NCBI GenBank assembly: GCA_014584295.1
Contig: JACTNC010000051.1
Span: forward strand, 1 to 64,000
Direction: 5' to 3'
Origin: Verrucomicrobiota bacterium
GTDB taxonomy: Bacteria > Verrucomicrobiota > Verrucomicrobiia > Opitutales > Opitutaceae
Length of the DNA: 64,000 bases
Under the pieces are notes generated by a model. It ran no database searches, was not told the origin of the DNA, and saw only the letters and a list, made by a program, of their open reading frames with translations. Position 1 is the stretch's first letter. Each line of letters begins with the position of its first letter. This document shows, in pieces, positions 36,132-44,857 of this stretch. The position numbers and the translations under genes were made by a program.

Positions 36132-38384
36132 ATGCTCAAGGCTCCCATTGTAAGGAGGGATTTTATCAAGAGTACCTTGGCGGCCGGCGCAGCCACGGTT
36201 TTCATTCCCGCGCTCCGCGGCGCGACGCCCGCGGGCAGGCCGATGACCCGTGCCGACTGGTTCCTCAAGAACCCCCGGGTGTACCTGCTTGATTTTCAGA
36301 TGCCTGATCCGCTCGACCAGGGCGTTCCCGGCATGCCCTCGAAACTGCTCCAGAAGCTCGACACGAAGCGGATCTGCGAACAACTGCGGGGCGCGGGAGT
36401 TACGGCCGTGGTGGTCCACGCAAAATGCAACCAGGGCAATGCCTACTACAACTCGAAGGTGTGCCACAAGCACTCCAGCCTTGGTGATCGTGATCTCATG
36501 GCGGAATTTTCTGCAGAGGGACAACGCCTGGGGCTGAATGTCATCTACTACGTGCAGCTTTCCCGCGAGCGCCGCTCCTTCGAACATGCCGAGCGCCGCG
36601 CGCGGCTCGAAAACGGCGACGCCTATGTTCGCGAGGATCCCGATCCTCTTCTGCCGTCCCGGGAAGAGAAACCGGTGGTATGCATGAACGGACCCCACCG
36701 GGATTACATCAAGGACATCGTGGGTGAACTCGCGACGAACTACGAGTTCGATGGATTCTGGCTCGATTGCTTTTCATGGTGGGGAAATCTTCCTGTCTGC
36801 TATTGTGATGCTTGCCGGGAATCCTATCGAAAGGAAACCGGTAGCGAATTGCCGTCACGCGCCGGCCTCGCCAACAAGCGGATTGGACGCGACTACCTGC
36901 GCTGGAGATGGGCCTTGAACGTCCGGATCCTCGACGACGTCATCGGGCACATCCGGAAAATCAATCCGCGATTGACGGTCACGCACAATGGAGCCGCGAG
37001 CTTTCCATCCATGGACTGGGCGTTTGTGGATGCCGACGACTACGTCTGCCGAGAATTTCATTTCAACGAGGGACTCGAAAATCTTTCTCTTACCTGCCGA
37101 CGCAATTGGGCATGCAAACCGAACGTTCCCTTCGAGGTGGAGATCTGGCGCTTTGCCAATCGACTCGGCGGAGAGCGTGCCAGCAGTCGCGGGTATCAGG
37201 TGCGACCGATACCCGCGTTGCTCGCCGAAATGGCCGCGGTAAAATCCCACGGGGGATTTCCCCAGTACTACGATCAGGTGAAGTGGGACGGCATCGTGGA
37301 GCAGCGCAGCCTCGATCGGTTGGCACCCTGCTTTCGGGAGATCAGTAAGCGGGAGGCCTGGACCGGTCGCGGGCAGCCCCTATCTTATGTTGGCATGCTT
37401 TGGTCGAAGGCCTCGGAGTACCTGTTGCCGTCAGACAGGGCCAAGTGGGCACCACAGGCCATGGAAGGAATTCACAATGCGCTGATAGAGTCCCATCTTC
37501 CTGTTTGCGTGATCACTGAACGCGATGCCATGGCTGGGCATTGGCAGGGCATACGCACCCTTGTGATCGCCGAGTCGGAATGCCTTGCTGATGATACCAT
37601 CAGTGCCTTGGAAACCTTTGTTCGCGAAGGTGGAGGGCTGGTTGTGACCGGGCCGACATCGCTTTGCGATGGAGGCGGAGAACCTCGCAAGGATTTCGGC
37701 TTGGCGAATCTCCTCGGTGTGCATTTCGAGGGATGGACAAAAACCTACTACACCTTTCTGCAACCCGAAGCGGTTCATCCGATCACCGAGGGCCTTGAGC
37801 TGGGTTTTCCGCTGAGTGTGTATCGGACACGGCAGGTAAAGGTGCGTCCGACGAAGCCGGATAGTGTACTGGGTGTGGTTGTCGACCCGATGCCCGGATT
37901 TCACATGGGCTATCCGCCGCTGAACCGTACCGAGACGCCTGCACTAGTGGCGCGGACATTCGGCAAAGGACGTGTGTGTTATGCGGGTGCATCCCTGGGA
38001 CGGATTTACCTGGAATATAATCATCCAGATACGCGCACCTTGATCACCAACGCGGTTGCCTGGACAGCGGGAAAGCCACCGCCGGTGACTGCGAGAGCTC
38101 CTGGTACGGTGGAGGTCGTGCCCTGGCGGGATGAGGCCAAACGCGAGACCATCATCCATCTCCTCAATCGCACCGCCGCTGGACCCGCCCAAGGTTTGAT
38201 CGGTCCCATGATCCATGAAACGATTCCTGTGCACGACGTTGTGGTTTCTGTGATCCCCGAGCTCGCGGGAATTGAGGCACGGCTGCAGCCATCAAACCTG
38301 CCGCTTCAGACCCGTACCGAATCAGGCAGAGTGACTGTCAATGTAGACCGGCTTGCAGAATGGGAGACCGTGGTATTTTCGTAG
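36132..38384 (+). CDS. Tat-exported GHL6-type glycoside hydrolase-like protein
   Basis: 750 residues. I chose the ATG at 36132 because AAGGAG sits 8-10 nt upstream; a frame start at 36084 lies within this leader. The N-terminus VRRDFIKSTLAAGAATVFIP is a twin-arginine signal. The body resembles hypothetical glycoside hydrolase family 6 (GHL6): a TIM barrel with VVHAKCNQGNAYYNSKV, GFWLDCFSWWGNLPVCYC and LTVTHNGAASFPS, and Asp/Glu in DGFWLD and FEVEIW as possible catalytic acids. A beta-galactosidase-trimerisation-like domain (about 440-600) and a C-terminal beta domain follow. The paired Cys in CYCDAC (about residue 220) is striking. Its position next to pectin genes suggests a side-chain glycosidase. 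Substrate unknown. Confidence 0.75.
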   Translation: MLKAPIVRRDFIKSTLAAGAATVFIPALRGATPAGRPMTRADWFLKNPRVYLLDFQMPDPLDQGVPGMPSKLLQKLDTKRICEQLRGAGVTAVVVHAKCNQGNAYYNSKVCHKHSSLGDRDLMAEFSAEGQRLGLNVIYYVQLSRERRSFEHAERRARLENGDAYVREDPDPLLPSREEKPVVCMNGPHRDYIKDIVGELATNYEFDGFWLDCFSWWGNLPVCYCDACRESYRKETGSELPSRAGLANKRIGRDYLRWRWALNVRILDDVIGHIRKINPRLTVTHNGAASFPSMDWAFVDADDYVCREFHFNEGLENLSLTCRRNWACKPNVPFEVEIWRFANRLGGERASSRGYQVRPIPALLAEMAAVKSHGGFPQYYDQVKWDGIVEQRSLDRLAPCFREISKREAWTGRGQPLSYVGMLWSKASEYLLPSDRAKWAPQAMEGIHNALIESHLPVCVITERDAMAGHWQGIRTLVIAESECLADDTISALETFVREGGGLVVTGPTSLCDGGGEPRKDFGLANLLGVHFEGWTKTYYTFLQPEAVHPITEGLELGFPLSVYRTRQVKVRPTKPDSVLGVVVDPMPGFHMGYPPLNRTETPALVARTFGKGRVCYAGASLGRIYLEYNHPDTRTLITNAVAWTAGKPPPVTARAPGTVEVVPWRDEAKRETIIHLLNRTAAGPAQGLIGPMIHETIPVHDVVVSVIPELAGIEARLQPSNLPLQTRTESGRVTVNVDRLAEWETVVFS

Positions 38385-38418
38385 CCGCTGGGGGCGGGAT
38401 GGGTTGCCGCGAGCGACG

Positions 38419-39141
38419 TCAAAAGTTGAAATCGGACTGCTCTGTTTGAGCAGCTTCCAAGGGAGTTATACATTCCGGCCCTTCGTTCTGCGGTTTGTTC
38501 ACGCGCGTGCCCACCTTCCAGGTGCTCATCTGCTCTGCTGGGAAAGGACTGCAGAGACGGAGAAAATCGGTTTCTGCGATGGGCCCCGGGCGAATCCATT
38601 CGCGCGCATGATCGGCTTCAAGGATCACAGGCATTCGCTCGTGGGGAAGTTCGAGGAGCAGCGCGTTGGGCGCGGTGGTAAAGAAGGTGAATGTGCCGGG
38701 ACGCAGACCCTCCACGGAATGTTCGAATATGCCGGCGAAAAAGAACGGCCGTCGGTCCGTGAGTGTGTAGTAGTTTGCATGGCGCGGAGCTTTGCCGGGC
38801 TTCTCCAGCTTGGGCCATTCGTAGAACCCATCCGCAGGCACCAGGCAGCGACGTTTCTGGATGGATTGGCGGAAGAACGGTTTCGAAAACGCCTCGCCGC
38901 TGCGAGCATTGATTGGCGCGACCTTGGGCCTGGCCGACTTCTCCCAGAACGGAACGAGCCCCCAACGCATTTGCTGCACTGAGAAGGACGCGTCCTCGCT
39001 GCGGCAAACCAGCGCCATCATGTCATCCGGATGCACGTTCCAGCGTGCTTCTTCCTCCCGCCAGATATCCGCCCCCTCACAAATCCACCGGATAAGTCCC
39101 CGAAGCGCCTCGGGGTTCGTGATGGTGTAGCGCCCGCACAT
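38419..39141 (-). CDS. SOS response-associated peptidase family protein (SRAP, YedK/HMCES)
   Basis: A 240-residue protein that forms a stable thiazolidine cross-link with abasic sites in single-stranded DNA. The catalytic residue Cys2 is in place (MCGRYTITNPEALRGLI). Other family residues are visible: INARSGEAF (Asn), GFYEWPK (Glu) and LPHERMPVIL (His). Length is normal for the family. It is transcribed away from the XRE-cupin regulator and towards the GHL6 gene. It has no obvious link to the pectin genes on either side and may simply be inserted between them. Confidence 0.93.
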   Translation of the reverse strand: MCGRYTITNPEALRGLIRWICEGADIWREEEARWNVHPDDMMALVCRSEDASFSVQQMRWGLVPFWEKSARPKVAPINARSGEAFSKPFFRQSIQKRRCLVPADGFYEWPKLEKPGKAPRHANYYTLTDRRPFFFAGIFEHSVEGLRPGTFTFFTTAPNALLLELPHERMPVILEADHAREWIRPGPIAETDFLRLCSPFPAEQMSTWKVGTRVNKPQNEGPECITPLEAAQTEQSDFNF

Positions 39142-39274
39142 GGTGTGAAGTTACTTGCGGTCGAAAAAGGGTCAACGTTGGCCCTTTGGTCTGACTGATG
39201 GCCGTAGGTGGCAATACGCAGAACCGCGCTACCGCTGGGCTTTGAATCGAAGATCACATCTCGCAATATTGGTA

Positions 39275-39303
39275 TTGACTATTGTGCAGCATTTGTTCTA
39301 TCA
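39275..39303 (+). promoter_or_regulatory. Candidate promoter of the XRE-cupin regulator
   Basis: TTGACT (39275-39280) is a good -35. At a 16-nt spacing lies TCTATC (39297-39302), a weak -10. The start codon at 39317 is close. A palindrome CAATATTG (39264-39271) overlaps the upstream edge and could be an operator, possibly for autoregulation. Confidence 0.35.
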
Positions 39304-39316
39304 GTCTACTTTATCG

Positions 39317-39949
39317 ATGCCCCGCTCACCCTTGGTTACACGTCCCCCCGCGATGGCGGAGATTCATGTCGCCCGCCGACTCGCCGCCCTTCGCACCGAG
39401 AACAATCTCACTTTGCGCGAACTCGGGAACCGAACGGGTTTGTCGGATGCCTATCTCAATCGCGTGGAGCGCCAGAAGACGCCGATCAATATTGCGAATC
39501 TCGAGAAGGTTGCTGGCGCCTTTGGTGTGCCGCTTTCGATCTTCTTCGAATCGGACTCAGCGCAGCAACCTGTGGTTGTTACTCGCTCGGGGACGGGCCG
39601 CAAAGTGCGATTTCGGGGTCGCAAGGGCTTCCGAGTTGAATTGCTCGCCCATGTAAAAAAGGGAAAGCTCATGGAACCGCTGCTTGTTGATCTTTCGTCC
39701 GCGCAGGGCGAGGTGCCTTTGCAATCGCACCCTGGTCAGGAGTTCAACTACGTGATAGAAGGTCGCTGTCTTTTCCATTTCGGCAAGGATCAGATTGAGC
39801 TCAATACCGGCGACGCCGTTTATTTTGACGCCAGCGTCCCCCATGTCTGCCGAGCCTTGGGTGATGGGCCATCGCGCATCCTGGCGATTGTCGCCTCCCC
39901 GGACTATCCGCTGCACGGCAATATCGCGGTACTGCTTGATGATCGATAA
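39317..39949 (+). CDS. XRE-cupin transcriptional regulator
   Basis: 210 residues from the ATG at 39317. An N-terminal Cro/C1-type helix-turn-helix (RLAALRTENNLTLRELG, TGLSDAYLNRVERQK) is joined to a C-terminal cupin barrel (GEVPLQSHPGQEFNYVIEG, LNTGDAVYFDASVPHVCRA). The cupin probably binds a small carboxylate or sugar acid. It stands first in a same-strand run (39.3-42.7 kb) of an oxidoreductase, an oxidoisomerase-like protein and a TIM barrel, so it is the natural local regulator of those genes, possibly sensing an intermediate of the pathway. The Gfo/Idh/MocA gene starts 36 bp downstream. No experimental evidence for the effector. Confidence 0.85.
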   Translation: MPRSPLVTRPPAMAEIHVARRLAALRTENNLTLRELGNRTGLSDAYLNRVERQKTPINIANLEKVAGAFGVPLSIFFESDSAQQPVVVTRSGTGRKVRFRGRKGFRVELLAHVKKGKLMEPLLVDLSSAQGEVPLQSHPGQEFNYVIEGRCLFHFGKDQIELNTGDAVYFDASVPHVCRALGDGPSRILAIVASPDYPLHGNIAVLLDDR

Positions 39950-39985
39950 ACCGCCGTGATCCGACGAAGCCTTCCTCGCTGACTC

Positions 39986-41011
39986 ATGCCTCCGCTTCGC
40001 TTTGCCCTCCTTGGTTGCGGATTCTGGTCCACTTATCAACTCGCTGCCTGGCGCGAGTTGAAGGGTGCCGTATGTGTTGCGGTCTGCGATCGGAACATCG
40101 GCAGAGCCGAAGCGCTGGGTCGTCGTTTTGGCATACGGGAGATCTATGATGATCCGAAGAAGCTTCTCGCGCGGGAGAAGCTGGATTTTGTCGACATTGT
40201 CACCGACGTTGCTTCCCACGCACCGCTTGCCCGCCTGGCGGCGCGTCACGGGCTCGCCGTAATATGCCAGAAACCCATGGCCGCGACACTCCGGGAAGCA
40301 GAGGATCTCGTGGCGTTTTGTCGGAAACATCGCGCGCCGTTCTTCGTGCACGAAAATTTTCGCTGGCAGGCGCCGATTCGGGCGCTGAAGGCCGAACTGG
40401 ACCGCGGCAAAGTCGGACGGGTGTTTCGCGCCCGTATTGACTTTATTTCCGGCTTCCCGGTCTTCACGAACCAGCCGGGCCTTGCGAAACTGGAGCAGTT
40501 TATTGTCGCGGATCTCGGCAGTCACATGCTCGACCTTGCGCGGTTCCTCTTTGGAGAGGCTGATTCGATCTATTGTCGCACGCAGCGGGTGCATCCGAAG
40601 ATCAATGGGGAGGACGTCGCCACCATTTTGATCACGACTCGCGCCGGTACGCATATCTCCATCAACATGGCCTACGCCGGCAATGCACTGGAGCGAGAAG
40701 CCTTTCCCGAGACACAGGTTTTTGTCGAGGGTACAGCCGGAAGTGCCGAACTTGCGCCCGGCTGTGTCCTCCGCACGACCACCACTCAGGGCACACAAGT
40801 CCGTAGGGCATTGCCGCCATTCTATTCCTGGGCCGATCCACGCTATGCTGTGGTGCACTCGAGCATTGTGCCCTGCAATGCCAACCTCTTGGCCGCGCTT
40901 CAGCGCCGCGGCCGCGCCGAAACCACGGGTGAGGACAACCTGAACACGGTTCGTCTCGTTTTTGGCGCGTACACCTCCGCTGCGCGGGTTCGCCCCGTCA
41001 GGATTTCCTGA
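39986..41011 (+). CDS. Gfo/Idh/MocA oxidoreductase, candidate D-apiose dehydrogenase
   Basis: 341 residues. An N-terminal Rossmann fold has ALLGCGFWSTYQLAAW (residues 7-22) and an acidic NAD contact in VAVCDRN. The catalytic-lysine block reads ICQKPMAATL (95-97 QKP, where EKP is usual). The C-terminal part is the usual alpha/beta dimer domain (RVFRARIDFISGFPVF, DLGSHMLDLARFLFGE). D-apiose dehydrogenase ApsD belongs to this superfamily, as far as I recall. Its place beside an ApnO-like gene and a lactonase-like gene supports oxidation of apiose to apionolactone. The substrate remains inferred, because this family is very broad. Confidence 0.7.
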   Translation: MPPLRFALLGCGFWSTYQLAAWRELKGAVCVAVCDRNIGRAEALGRRFGIREIYDDPKKLLAREKLDFVDIVTDVASHAPLARLAARHGLAVICQKPMAATLREAEDLVAFCRKHRAPFFVHENFRWQAPIRALKAELDRGKVGRVFRARIDFISGFPVFTNQPGLAKLEQFIVADLGSHMLDLARFLFGEADSIYCRTQRVHPKINGEDVATILITTRAGTHISINMAYAGNALEREAFPETQVFVEGTAGSAELAPGCVLRTTTTQGTQVRRALPPFYSWADPRYAVVHSSIVPCNANLLAALQRRGRAETTGEDNLNTVRLVFGAYTSAARVRPVRIS

Positions 41012-41020
41012 GTTTTTCAC

Positions 41021-41860
41021 ATGCAAACAACCTCGATCGCTCTCGTTGGCGCAGGTGGCAAAATGGGCTGCCGCATCACCGACAATTTCCTAAAGCGCGC
41101 GGACTATATCGTGCACTATCTCGAGATCTCTCCCAAGGGCCTCGAGAATCTCAAGTCGCGCGGCATCACGGTCTCCGCAGAAGCTGTGGCCATTCCGGAA
41201 GCCGATGTTGTGATCCTTGCCGTGCCCGATGTCGCCATAGGCGCCATCTCACGACAGATCGTGCCACGGATGAAGGCGGGCGCATTGCTCATGACGCTCG
41301 ATCCTGCTGCCCCGCTCGATGGTCAAATCGCTTCACGACCCGATGTCGGCTGCGTCATTGCCCACCCATGCCATCCTTCAGTGTTCAACTGGGAATCGAC
41401 CGAGAAGGACTTCCGCGATTTCTACGGTGGCATCTCCGCCAAACAAGGCGTCGTCTGCGCGCTGATGCACGGTTCCGAGGCGGATTACGAGCGCGGTGCA
41501 GCCGTGGCAACGGCCATGTATGCTCCTATCAGCCGGGTGCATCGCATCACGCTCGAGCAAATGGCTATTCTGGAGCCGGCGATGGTCGAAACCCTCGCAC
41601 AAACCTGCATGGAGGTCGTCAAGGAAGGCTACGAGACCATCGTCGCCCGTGGCGTGCCCGCCGAGGCAGCGCGCGACTTCGTGCTGGGGCATCTGCGCAT
41701 CCAGATTGCGGTGCTCTTTGGGGAGGTCAACGGCACCTTCTCGGATGCCGCTTACAAGATCAGCAAGCGGGCAAAACCCGTGCTCTTTCGCGAAGGCTGG
41801 AAAAAAATCTTCGATCTCGACGACATTCGCGAGCAGGTCCGCGATATCACGACGCGATAG
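41021..41860 (+). CDS. D-apionate oxidoisomerase-like protein
   Basis: 279 residues. The N-terminal NAD-binding fold starts SIALVGAGGKMGCRI (GxGGxMG at 10-16). HPCHPSVFNWEST near residue 116 is a distinctive motif before the helical C-terminal domain, which resembles phosphogluconate-dehydrogenase C-terminal domains (MVETLAQTCMEVVKEGYE and GHLRIQIAVLFGEVNGTFSD). From memory this is the architecture of ApnO, which oxidises D-apionate and shifts its hydroxymethyl group to give 3-oxo-isoapionate. A general 6-phosphogluconate-type dehydrogenase cannot be excluded. It lies between the Gfo/Idh/MocA and TIM-barrel genes, 9 bp after the former. Confidence 0.65.
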   Translation: MQTTSIALVGAGGKMGCRITDNFLKRADYIVHYLEISPKGLENLKSRGITVSAEAVAIPEADVVILAVPDVAIGAISRQIVPRMKAGALLMTLDPAAPLDGQIASRPDVGCVIAHPCHPSVFNWESTEKDFRDFYGGISAKQGVVCALMHGSEADYERGAAVATAMYAPISRVHRITLEQMAILEPAMVETLAQTCMEVVKEGYETIVARGVPAEAARDFVLGHLRIQIAVLFGEVNGTFSDAAYKISKRAKPVLFREGWKKIFDLDDIREQVRDITTR

Positions 41861-41879
41861 GCGCTTCTGCAATGGCATC

Positions 41880-42692
41880 ATGAAACTGGGCCTGAGTTCC
41901 TTCGCATTCGGCTGGGCCATCGCCACGCATGGATCAGCGTCATTCACTGCGGATACGTTGCTTGATTTCGCTGTCGCTCACGAAGTGCAAGTCATCCAGT
42001 TTGGTGACAATCTTCCCCTCCATTCGTTTGCCCCGGCCGCGCTCGACGGCTTGGCCAGGCAGGCAAAGGAAAGGAATATTGCAGTTGAAACCGGTGCACG
42101 CGGCCTCACAGAGGAACACCTGGATCGCTACATAGAAATCTCACAGCGCCTCGATGCCCGCCTGATGCGGTTTGTTGTGGATACATCGGATTATGAACCG
42201 TCGGTCGATAGCATTGTCGGCATCGTCCGCAATGCCCTTCCGGCCCTGCATGCCGCGCGTTTAACGCTTGGGATAGAGAACCACGATCGCCTTCCGTGTG
42301 CCACCTTGCGGCGCCTCATGGATACGATTGACGATGCCAATGTGGGCATCTGCCTCGACACGGCCAACTCGCTCGGCGCTGGCGAGGGTCTTCGCGAAGT
42401 CCTGCATCATCTGGCACCTGTATGTGTCAATCTTCACCTCAAGGATTTCGCAATCGAGCGGTTGCCCTACCTCATGGGCTTTACAGTCAGCGGTCGCTCG
42501 CTCGGCACGGGTCAACTGCCGCTTGATGAAACACTTCGTGCGGTCGTGAAACACGGTCGTTGCGCGACTGCCGTCATTGAACTCTGGGTGCCTCCTGAAA
42601 GTGATCCGGAAGCCACCATCACCAAAGAAGCGGCCTGGGCGGCGCAGAGCATTGAAACCCTACGCTCCGCGCTCGCTGGCCTCGCGGTATGA
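41880..42692 (+). CDS. TIM-barrel isomerase-like protein, candidate 3-oxo-isoapionate decarboxylase
   Basis: 270 residues from the ATG at 41880; an open frame further upstream is shadow of the previous gene. It is a xylose-isomerase-like TIM barrel. Likely metal ligands are Glu in LGIENHDRLP, Asp in ICLDTANSLG, His in NLHLKDF and Glu in AVIELWVPP, in barrel order. OiaC, the decarboxylase acting after ApnO in D-apionate breakdown, belongs as I recall to this fold family and yields L-erythrulose. The neighbours fit. An AP-endonuclease-like or sugar isomerase role with another substrate is the alternative. It is 19 bp after the ApnO-like gene. Confidence 0.6.
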   Translation: MKLGLSSFAFGWAIATHGSASFTADTLLDFAVAHEVQVIQFGDNLPLHSFAPAALDGLARQAKERNIAVETGARGLTEEHLDRYIEISQRLDARLMRFVVDTSDYEPSVDSIVGIVRNALPALHAARLTLGIENHDRLPCATLRRLMDTIDDANVGICLDTANSLGAGEGLREVLHHLAPVCVNLHLKDFAIERLPYLMGFTVSGRSLGTGQLPLDETLRAVVKHGRCATAVIELWVPPESDPEATITKEAAWAAQSIETLRSALAGLAV

Positions 42693-42797
42693 GGCCCGTG
42701 CCTATTCCATTCATGAAAGTTCCGCCTGCCCCAATCGCATGCGCGAGACAAAACCACTAGGAAAACCCCGAAAACCAATCGCCTTCCATTGCCCACT

Positions 42798-43814
42798 ATG
42801 AAACCCATTCTTTTTCTGCTCACGCTGGCAATCGGCCTCTCAAGTGCAAGTTGTCGAAAATCGGCATCCTCCGCCACGGCAACCCAGGGTGACGGCACCT
42901 CTCCGGCTGACAAACCGCTCGTTATCGGCGTCGCTTTCGAAACGCTTCAGACGGAATACTGGGTTGCCGGGTTTGAGGCGATTCGGGCCGACCTGAAGCA
43001 GCGCGGATGGACGATGCTCGAAGCAGTGTCCGACGGAGATACCAACCGCCAACTCGAGCAGGTGAAAAACTTTATCACGCGCAGGGTCGATGGCATCATA
43101 CTCGTCCCAAAGGATTCCAAGACGTGCCTTCCCATCATCAAAGCCGCCAATGCTGCCAACATTCCCATCGTCCTATTCAACCGCCCCGCCGACAAGAGCG
43201 AGGCGAGGTCCGTCGCAGTCGTCGCCGACAATTTCGCGCTTACGAAGGAAACGGTCACATATCTCGTCAGCGAAGCGGAAAAGTCGGGCCGAAAGCACAA
43301 GGCTGCCCTTCTGATTGGCGACCTTGGCGATATCAACGCAATAGGTCGTCGCGACGGGTTTGACGCCGCAATCAAGGGCAAGGAATCAGTGATCGAAGTT
43401 GTCGCTCGGATCCCCACGGAATGGAGTCAGGAGAAGGCGCAGTCAGGTATCGTAAATGCGCTGCAGGCCCATCCTGACATCAGCTTTATCTTTACCAGCT
43501 CTGATTTTCTGTTTCCGAGCATCGTCAGTGCGCTCAAGGGTGCCGGAAAGTATCATAAGATCGGCACACCCGGTCACGTAATCCTTGGGGGATTCGACGG
43601 CGATGCGACGGCCTACCAGATGCTAAAGGAGGGTTACCTCGACGCCACCGGCGTACAGGATGTCTATTTTGAGGCGAAGCAGTGCATCGACGCGATTCTG
43701 GACCTGCGCGCGGGAAAGATTCTGCCAGAACTCATCCGAGACCCAGGTTTTGTTATTCATCAGGGCAACCTTGAAGCGAAATCAGCTCAGATGTGGGGCG
43801 CACAGAAACGCTAG
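42798..43814 (+). CDS. Sugar ABC transporter, substrate-binding protein
   Basis: 338 residues from the ATG at 42798. The N-terminus ILFLLTLAIGLSSASCRK is a signal peptide with a weak lipobox (SSASC), so the protein is a likely lipoprotein. The body is a type-1 periplasmic binding fold (LVIGVAFETLQTEYWVAGF, QVKNFITRRVDGIILVP, GIVNALQAHPDISFIFTSSDF, VILGGFDGDATAYQML), in the RbsB class that captures pentoses and related sugars. Several SBPs of this class were found experimentally to bind D-apiose, so it is the expected first partner of this locus. It heads a four-gene importer cluster. The permease starts 32 bp downstream. Confidence 0.88.
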   Translation: MKPILFLLTLAIGLSSASCRKSASSATATQGDGTSPADKPLVIGVAFETLQTEYWVAGFEAIRADLKQRGWTMLEAVSDGDTNRQLEQVKNFITRRVDGIILVPKDSKTCLPIIKAANAANIPIVLFNRPADKSEARSVAVVADNFALTKETVTYLVSEAEKSGRKHKAALLIGDLGDINAIGRRDGFDAAIKGKESVIEVVARIPTEWSQEKAQSGIVNALQAHPDISFIFTSSDFLFPSIVSALKGAGKYHKIGTPGHVILGGFDGDATAYQMLKEGYLDATGVQDVYFEAKQCIDAILDLRAGKILPELIRDPGFVIHQGNLEAKSAQMWGAQKR

Positions 43815-43846
43815 TACCTGTTCATATCCTTTCTGTGGATCAGCGC

Positions 43847-44857
43847 ATGCCAAGTTCCCGGCCTTCGAAGGAAACCGCTGGATTGATCCTGCCTGGGGTC
43901 CTGTTTCGCCGCGCGCTTGGTTCGGACTATTTCGTGCTTGGGTTGTGCGTGATTTACGCGTTGGCGGTTGGACCGTTCACACCCGGATTCTTCACTCCGG
44001 AGAATGCTGCCAATCTTCTATCTACTGCGTTGCCACTTCTCCTCGTCGCCCTGGGACAGATGATCGTTCTCATTACGGGAGGCATCGATCTCTCAGTCAC
44101 CTCGATCATAGGCTTGTGCAGCGTCACGGGAGCAATGGTGATGAACCCCGAGAGTGGTGGACTTGGCGGTGATATGCTGACGGTCCCTGCAGGCTGCATC
44201 GCGATGTTGCTGGTGGGCATGCTTGTGGGTACAGCCAATGGCTTCGCCGTCGCGCGCTGCCGGATGCCGCCGTTCATTGTCACGCTCGCGACGATGATGG
44301 GCGTCGGAGGGTTTGCCGTGTGGCTCACCCAATCCAAGGCGATCAATCAGCTTCCCCCTGCCTTCAATGCCCTCGGCGGTCACACAGGCATAGCGCTCGC
44401 GATCACGGCACTTGCTGCGGGATGTGTTCAGGTGATGCTTAACCGGTCTGTTTTCGGCCGTTGGCTCTATGCAACGGGACACAATCCCCGAACGGCGCAT
44501 ATTTCAGGCGTTCCAGTCGGAGGAGTGCTCATTGCTGCGTATGCGTGCTCTGGAATGCTGGCCGCCCTCGCCAGCGTGTTTTACACGGGACAGGCTGAAA
44601 CAGGCTCCCCGGTATTGGGCCAGCGCATCCTTCTCGACGTCATAGGGGCGGTGGTGATTGGCGGCACAAGTCTCTCCGGGGGCCGCGGGAAGGTTCTTTG
44701 GACAATCTTCGGTGTCCTTTTCCTGAAGCTCATCGATAACACGCTCAATCTGCTCAGTTTGTCGATCTTCACTCTTACCATCGTAAAGGGCGCCGTGATC
44801 CTGCTCGCCGCGGTGCTTGATGCATGGCGCATCCGGGTTGCGGGCCACCCGGCATGA
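43847..44857 (+). CDS. Sugar ABC transporter permease 1
   Basis: 336 residues from the ATG at 43847. Around eight to ten membrane helices, with the RbsC/branched-chain-type permease signature ITGGIDLSVTSIIGLC (about residues 82-97), GAVVIGGTSLSGGRG and GTANGFAVARCRMPPFIVTLAT. It forms the channel with the second permease (46371-47339), giving a heterodimer, as often seen in sugar importers of this group. Its stop overlaps the ATPase start by 4 nt (ATGA at 44854-44857), so the two are translationally coupled. Confidence 0.88.
   Translation: MPSSRPSKETAGLILPGVLFRRALGSDYFVLGLCVIYALAVGPFTPGFFTPENAANLLSTALPLLLVALGQMIVLITGGIDLSVTSIIGLCSVTGAMVMNPESGGLGGDMLTVPAGCIAMLLVGMLVGTANGFAVARCRMPPFIVTLATMMGVGGFAVWLTQSKAINQLPPAFNALGGHTGIALAITALAAGCVQVMLNRSVFGRWLYATGHNPRTAHISGVPVGGVLIAAYACSGMLAALASVFYTGQAETGSPVLGQRILLDVIGAVVIGGTSLSGGRGKVLWTIFGVLFLKLIDNTLNLLSLSIFTLTIVKGAVILLAAVLDAWRIRVAGHPA

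Noticed and set aside
39557..41026. 489-residue open frame on the minus strand
   Set aside because: Antisense to the XRE-cupin and Gfo/Idh/MocA genes, both clear.
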